A stretch of 63,389 nucleotides of DNA, taken from assembly GCA_001788795.1 (NCBI GenBank), contig MFXH01000008.1, positions 13,593-76,981 of the forward strand, given 5' to 3'. Position 1 is the first letter of the stretch; each line of letters begins with the position of its first letter. Below, piece by piece: positions 61,139 to 63,389 of the stretch. The notes beneath the pieces are model-generated. The model saw only the letters and a program-made list of their open reading frames with translations, was not told the DNA's origin and made no database searches. The DNA is from Candidatus Peregrinibacteria bacterium RIFOXYA2_FULL_41_18 (lineage in GTDB: Bacteria; Patescibacteriota; Gracilibacteria; UBA1369; UBA12470). Both the position numbers and the translations under genes were made by a program.

Positions 61139-63389
61139 ATGCACATAGCCAAGAAAATTTCTGCAGCTCTGATTTTTACAATAATCGCTTCTCTTTTCTC
61201 ATATACGTTTATCTTGGAAAAAGGAGACGGCGTGAAAATCGGAACCGCTTACGATAGCATAGAGCTTTATCTCAATCCTGAATTGCAGGCTTCGACAACT
61301 TCCGCGCCCGCATATCAGAAAGATAAGGTTTTTATTTCGAATGAATTTCAAGCGGAGTTTCCGTTTAATGCGGTCTCCATAGAGTGGGATGAATCGATTC
61401 CGGATGCGACTTCGATAGATTTATTTATAAAATTTTTTGAAGTTGATACCGGCGAATGGACGGATTGGATAGCTCTTGATAACGAAGGTGGTCAAGATTA
61501 TGAGGGGTATAGCTTTGCTGTTACTAATACCGCGACGGCATTCCAATATAAGGTTTCCATGCATTCTGATGATAGTTCTCAGACACCTTATTTAAAAGAT
61601 GTAAGTTTTCAATATGTTAATACCGAAGATAATAATTTTGAAGAGCCTACCGCACTTCAGAAGCTTGAATTTTCCGATGGGTCTATCGATATAATCTCTC
61701 GCGCCGAATGGGGTGCTGATGAAGATTACCGTTTCTATGATGGAGATGAGGACGAGCTGGAAGATGATGATGGGAAATCTTCCGCAATCGAACAGGAATT
61801 ATGGGGAGGCTTATATGATGACGAGTTGGAAATAGCAGATACAACTATGTATGAAGACGGCGAACGTCTTACTTGGGCTCAAGAATATCCGGAAGATGTC
61901 ACTAAGATAATAATTCATCACACAGCGACAACTTCAGATCTTGATGATCCCGAGGCTGCAATTCGCGCAATCTATTATTACCACGCCATAAGCAGAGGCT
62001 GGGGCGATATCGGTTACAATTACATTATCGATCAATATGGAAATGTTTATGAAGGACGTGCAGGCGGCGAAGGTGTCGTCGGCGGCCATTCTGCAGGATT
62101 TAATGTCGGGTCGATTGGAATTTCCATCTTGGGAAATTATGAGGAGAGCGAACTATCTTATGATGCTCTTGTTAGCCTCATGGCTCTGATTCAAGATCAA
62201 GCGGAAGAGTTCGACATCGATGTTGAAGGATCTTCTTCTTTCAGAGATAGAATTCTTGAGAATGTTTCGGGGCATAAAGATTCGGATGCGACAGCGTGTC
62301 CCGGAGAGCATGTCTATGAATTACTTCCTTACATAAGATCTTCCATCGCAAGTGCGATCGAAGGAGATTACAGCTACGGTTCGACAACTGAATTCGCTTA
62401 TGAAGCTGTTGGAGATTGGGAAACCCTCAGTTTGGATCCTGAAGATGAACAAGAGTTTAGTTTTAAATTAAAAAATATCGGAACGGCGACATGGGACAGC
62501 AAAACTTATTTGGTCGCAAATGCGGATTATTCCGCCGATTTGATTGTTGATTTAAATAAAGATTCCAGTAAGAGTATTGCTTATTTGGATGAAACTTCTG
62601 TTGCTCCCGGAAATACTGGGACTTTTACTATAAAATTAAATTCCAATATTCAGGGCGGGTTCGTTTCATTTGACATCACTCCCCTTTTTAACGGATACAA
62701 AAAAACCTCCAATTACATAAATCTGCCTGTTTATGTCGAAGCTCCCGACTTGTCTTATGAAGTTGTAGATATTGATGTCGGCAGCAGCAGAATCGAGACG
62801 GGACATGAGGTTGCGGTTTCAATCAAGATTAAAAACAACGGGAATATAACTTGGAAAAACGATGGGGATTATCCTTTGTATTTGGGCGTACCTGACGACG
62901 GAGAGAGCGAGCTTATAGGAGGGTTCGACAAAACTAAATACGGACTCATGAATGAGGCCGAGGTTGCTCCGGGGGAAACTGCGACTTTTGATTTCAATAT
63001 AGAGGGACCTACCGCTTCCGGATATTACACTTCGTATTTCACTCCTGTGTTTGGTGACGTCGTCGAGGCTGATGCCACCGAGGACAGTTATTTCGAAATT
63101 CTTGCTTATGATAAGTCTAATAAGGCGGAATTCGTGTCGAAGAGCGACAAGACGGAATTTGAACCCGGAGAAAAAGAAGAGGTTTGGATTCAGCTTGAAA
63201 ATATCGGATATCAAACTTGGACTGATGACAATCTTACAGTCGGATTCGTGAAGCAGGTCGGTATAACAGTCAGCAATTATTATCTCTCAGAGTCCTCTGT
63301 CGAACCCGGAGAAACCGGCAAGATTAAATTCACGATAAGCGCACCCGGAGAAGAGGGCGATTACAAGATTTATATCAAGCCTCGTGTCA
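61139..63389 (+). CDS. Secreted N-acetylmuramoyl-L-alanine amidase with Ig-like repeats, 3' truncated by window edge
   Basis: The frame opens at ATG 61139, 30 nt after a TATAAT (61103-61108), and stays open to the window edge (about 750 residues). An N-terminal signal/anchor (about 1-25) precedes a beta-rich domain. The amidase_2/PGRP domain (about 240-400) has VTKIIIHHTATT, NYIIDQYGNVYEGR, VVGGHSAGFN and GHKDSDATACPGEH, which hold the zinc His and Cys. From about 415, CARDB/NEW3-like beta repeats follow (FKLKNIGTATW; IKIKNNGNITW; IQLENIGYQTW). It cuts the peptide stem from peptidoglycan glycan and stays on the surface. Confidence 0.9.
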   Translation, partial: MHIAKKISAALIFTIIASLFSYTFILEKGDGVKIGTAYDSIELYLNPELQASTTSAPAYQKDKVFISNEFQAEFPFNAVSIEWDESIPDATSIDLFIKFFEVDTGEWTDWIALDNEGGQDYEGYSFAVTNTATAFQYKVSMHSDDSSQTPYLKDVSFQYVNTEDNNFEEPTALQKLEFSDGSIDIISRAEWGADEDYRFYDGDEDELEDDDGKSSAIEQELWGGLYDDELEIADTTMYEDGERLTWAQEYPEDVTKIIIHHTATTSDLDDPEAAIRAIYYYHAISRGWGDIGYNYIIDQYGNVYEGRAGGEGVVGGHSAGFNVGSIGISILGNYEESELSYDALVSLMALIQDQAEEFDIDVEGSSSFRDRILENVSGHKDSDATACPGEHVYELLPYIRSSIASAIEGDYSYGSTTEFAYEAVGDWETLSLDPEDEQEFSFKLKNIGTATWDSKTYLVANADYSADLIVDLNKDSSKSIAYLDETSVAPGNTGTFTIKLNSNIQGGFVSFDITPLFNGYKKTSNYINLPVYVEAPDLSYEVVDIDVGSSRIETGHEVAVSIKIKNNGNITWKNDGDYPLYLGVPDDGESELIGGFDKTKYGLMNEAEVAPGETATFDFNIEGPTASGYYTSYFTPVFGDVVEADATEDSYFEILAYDKSNKAEFVSKSDKTEFEPGEKEEVWIQLENIGYQTWTDDNLTVGFVKQVGITVSNYYLSESSVEPGETGKIKFTISAPGEEGDYKIYIKPRV

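Overview
The window is a gene-dense bacterial chromosome segment with moderate-to-low GC, short intergenic gaps and both strands used. I see no rRNA, CRISPR array, transposase or prophage. TGA is an ordinary stop (for example at 6996 and 14872), so the recoded Gracilibacteria/Absconditabacteria code is excluded. Many genes look like those of the Candidate Phyla Radiation (Patescibacteria): an FtsA-like gene beside a baseplate-J-like membrane protein, VanW, PKD/SLH surface proteins, a short LCP protein, a DUF5679 zinc ribbon and a proline-rich cytosolic protein. Peregrinibacteria, which keep more biosynthesis than most CPR lineages, is my best guess. It is an inference, not proven.

Layout. 1-9.0 kb: FtsA-like ATPase (cut by the left edge), baseplate-J-like protein, ProRS, a large PKD+SLH surface protein and secreted proteins. 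9-15 kb: lipoproteins, a Pro-rich protein, tRNA-Val, NUDIX hydrolase, ComF and two glycosyltransferases. 15-22 kb: VanW, DnaX, GNAT, a FolC-like ligase, a trypsin-like protease and LigA. 22.4-26.6 kb: four co-directional genes for leaderless (signal-less) proteins, including a lysozyme-like/M23 wall hydrolase. 26.6-31.7 kb: HNH protein, sortase, MnmA and RelA/SpoT. 31.6-40.8 kb: a complete histidine operon. 41-52 kb: YchF, AroD, flavin reductase, an unknown 1155-residue protein, an ArsR/permease pair, a three-domain rubrerythrin and tRNA-Phe. 52-63.4 kb: LCP protein, SLH/propeller protein, CsaB-like pyruvyltransferase, two tRNA-Gly, RNase HI, thioredoxin and an amidase that runs off the right edge.

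The main discovery candidate is the histidine operon (minus strand, about 40110 to 31647). Its order is hisS-hisG-hisD-hisC/hisBN-hisB-hisH-hisA/hisF-hisIE-trpR-like, the classical GDCBHAFI order with two gene fusions: HisC with the histidinol-phosphatase domain, and HisA with HisF. In front lies what reads as a complete transcription attenuator: a promoter, an 18-bp inverted repeat, a 27-codon leader peptide with three consecutive His codons, a 16-bp antiterminator hairpin containing the leader stop codon, and an overlapping terminator with a U-tract. Upstream of that is a HisA paralogue that has lost both catalytic aspartates.

The window also shows general habits of the genome. Several promoters place the start codon only 6-9 nt after the -10 box, which implies leaderless mRNAs. 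Other genes have A-rich leaders without a Shine-Dalgarno. A 16-22 bp CTCC/GGAG palindrome recurs four times, three of them inside or at the ends of coding regions. Short tandem repeats follow several stop codons. The surface genes (SLH proteins, CsaB-like, LCP, sortase, VanW, amidase, glycosyltransferases) fit a Gram-positive-like envelope with an S-layer held by a pyruvylated polymer.
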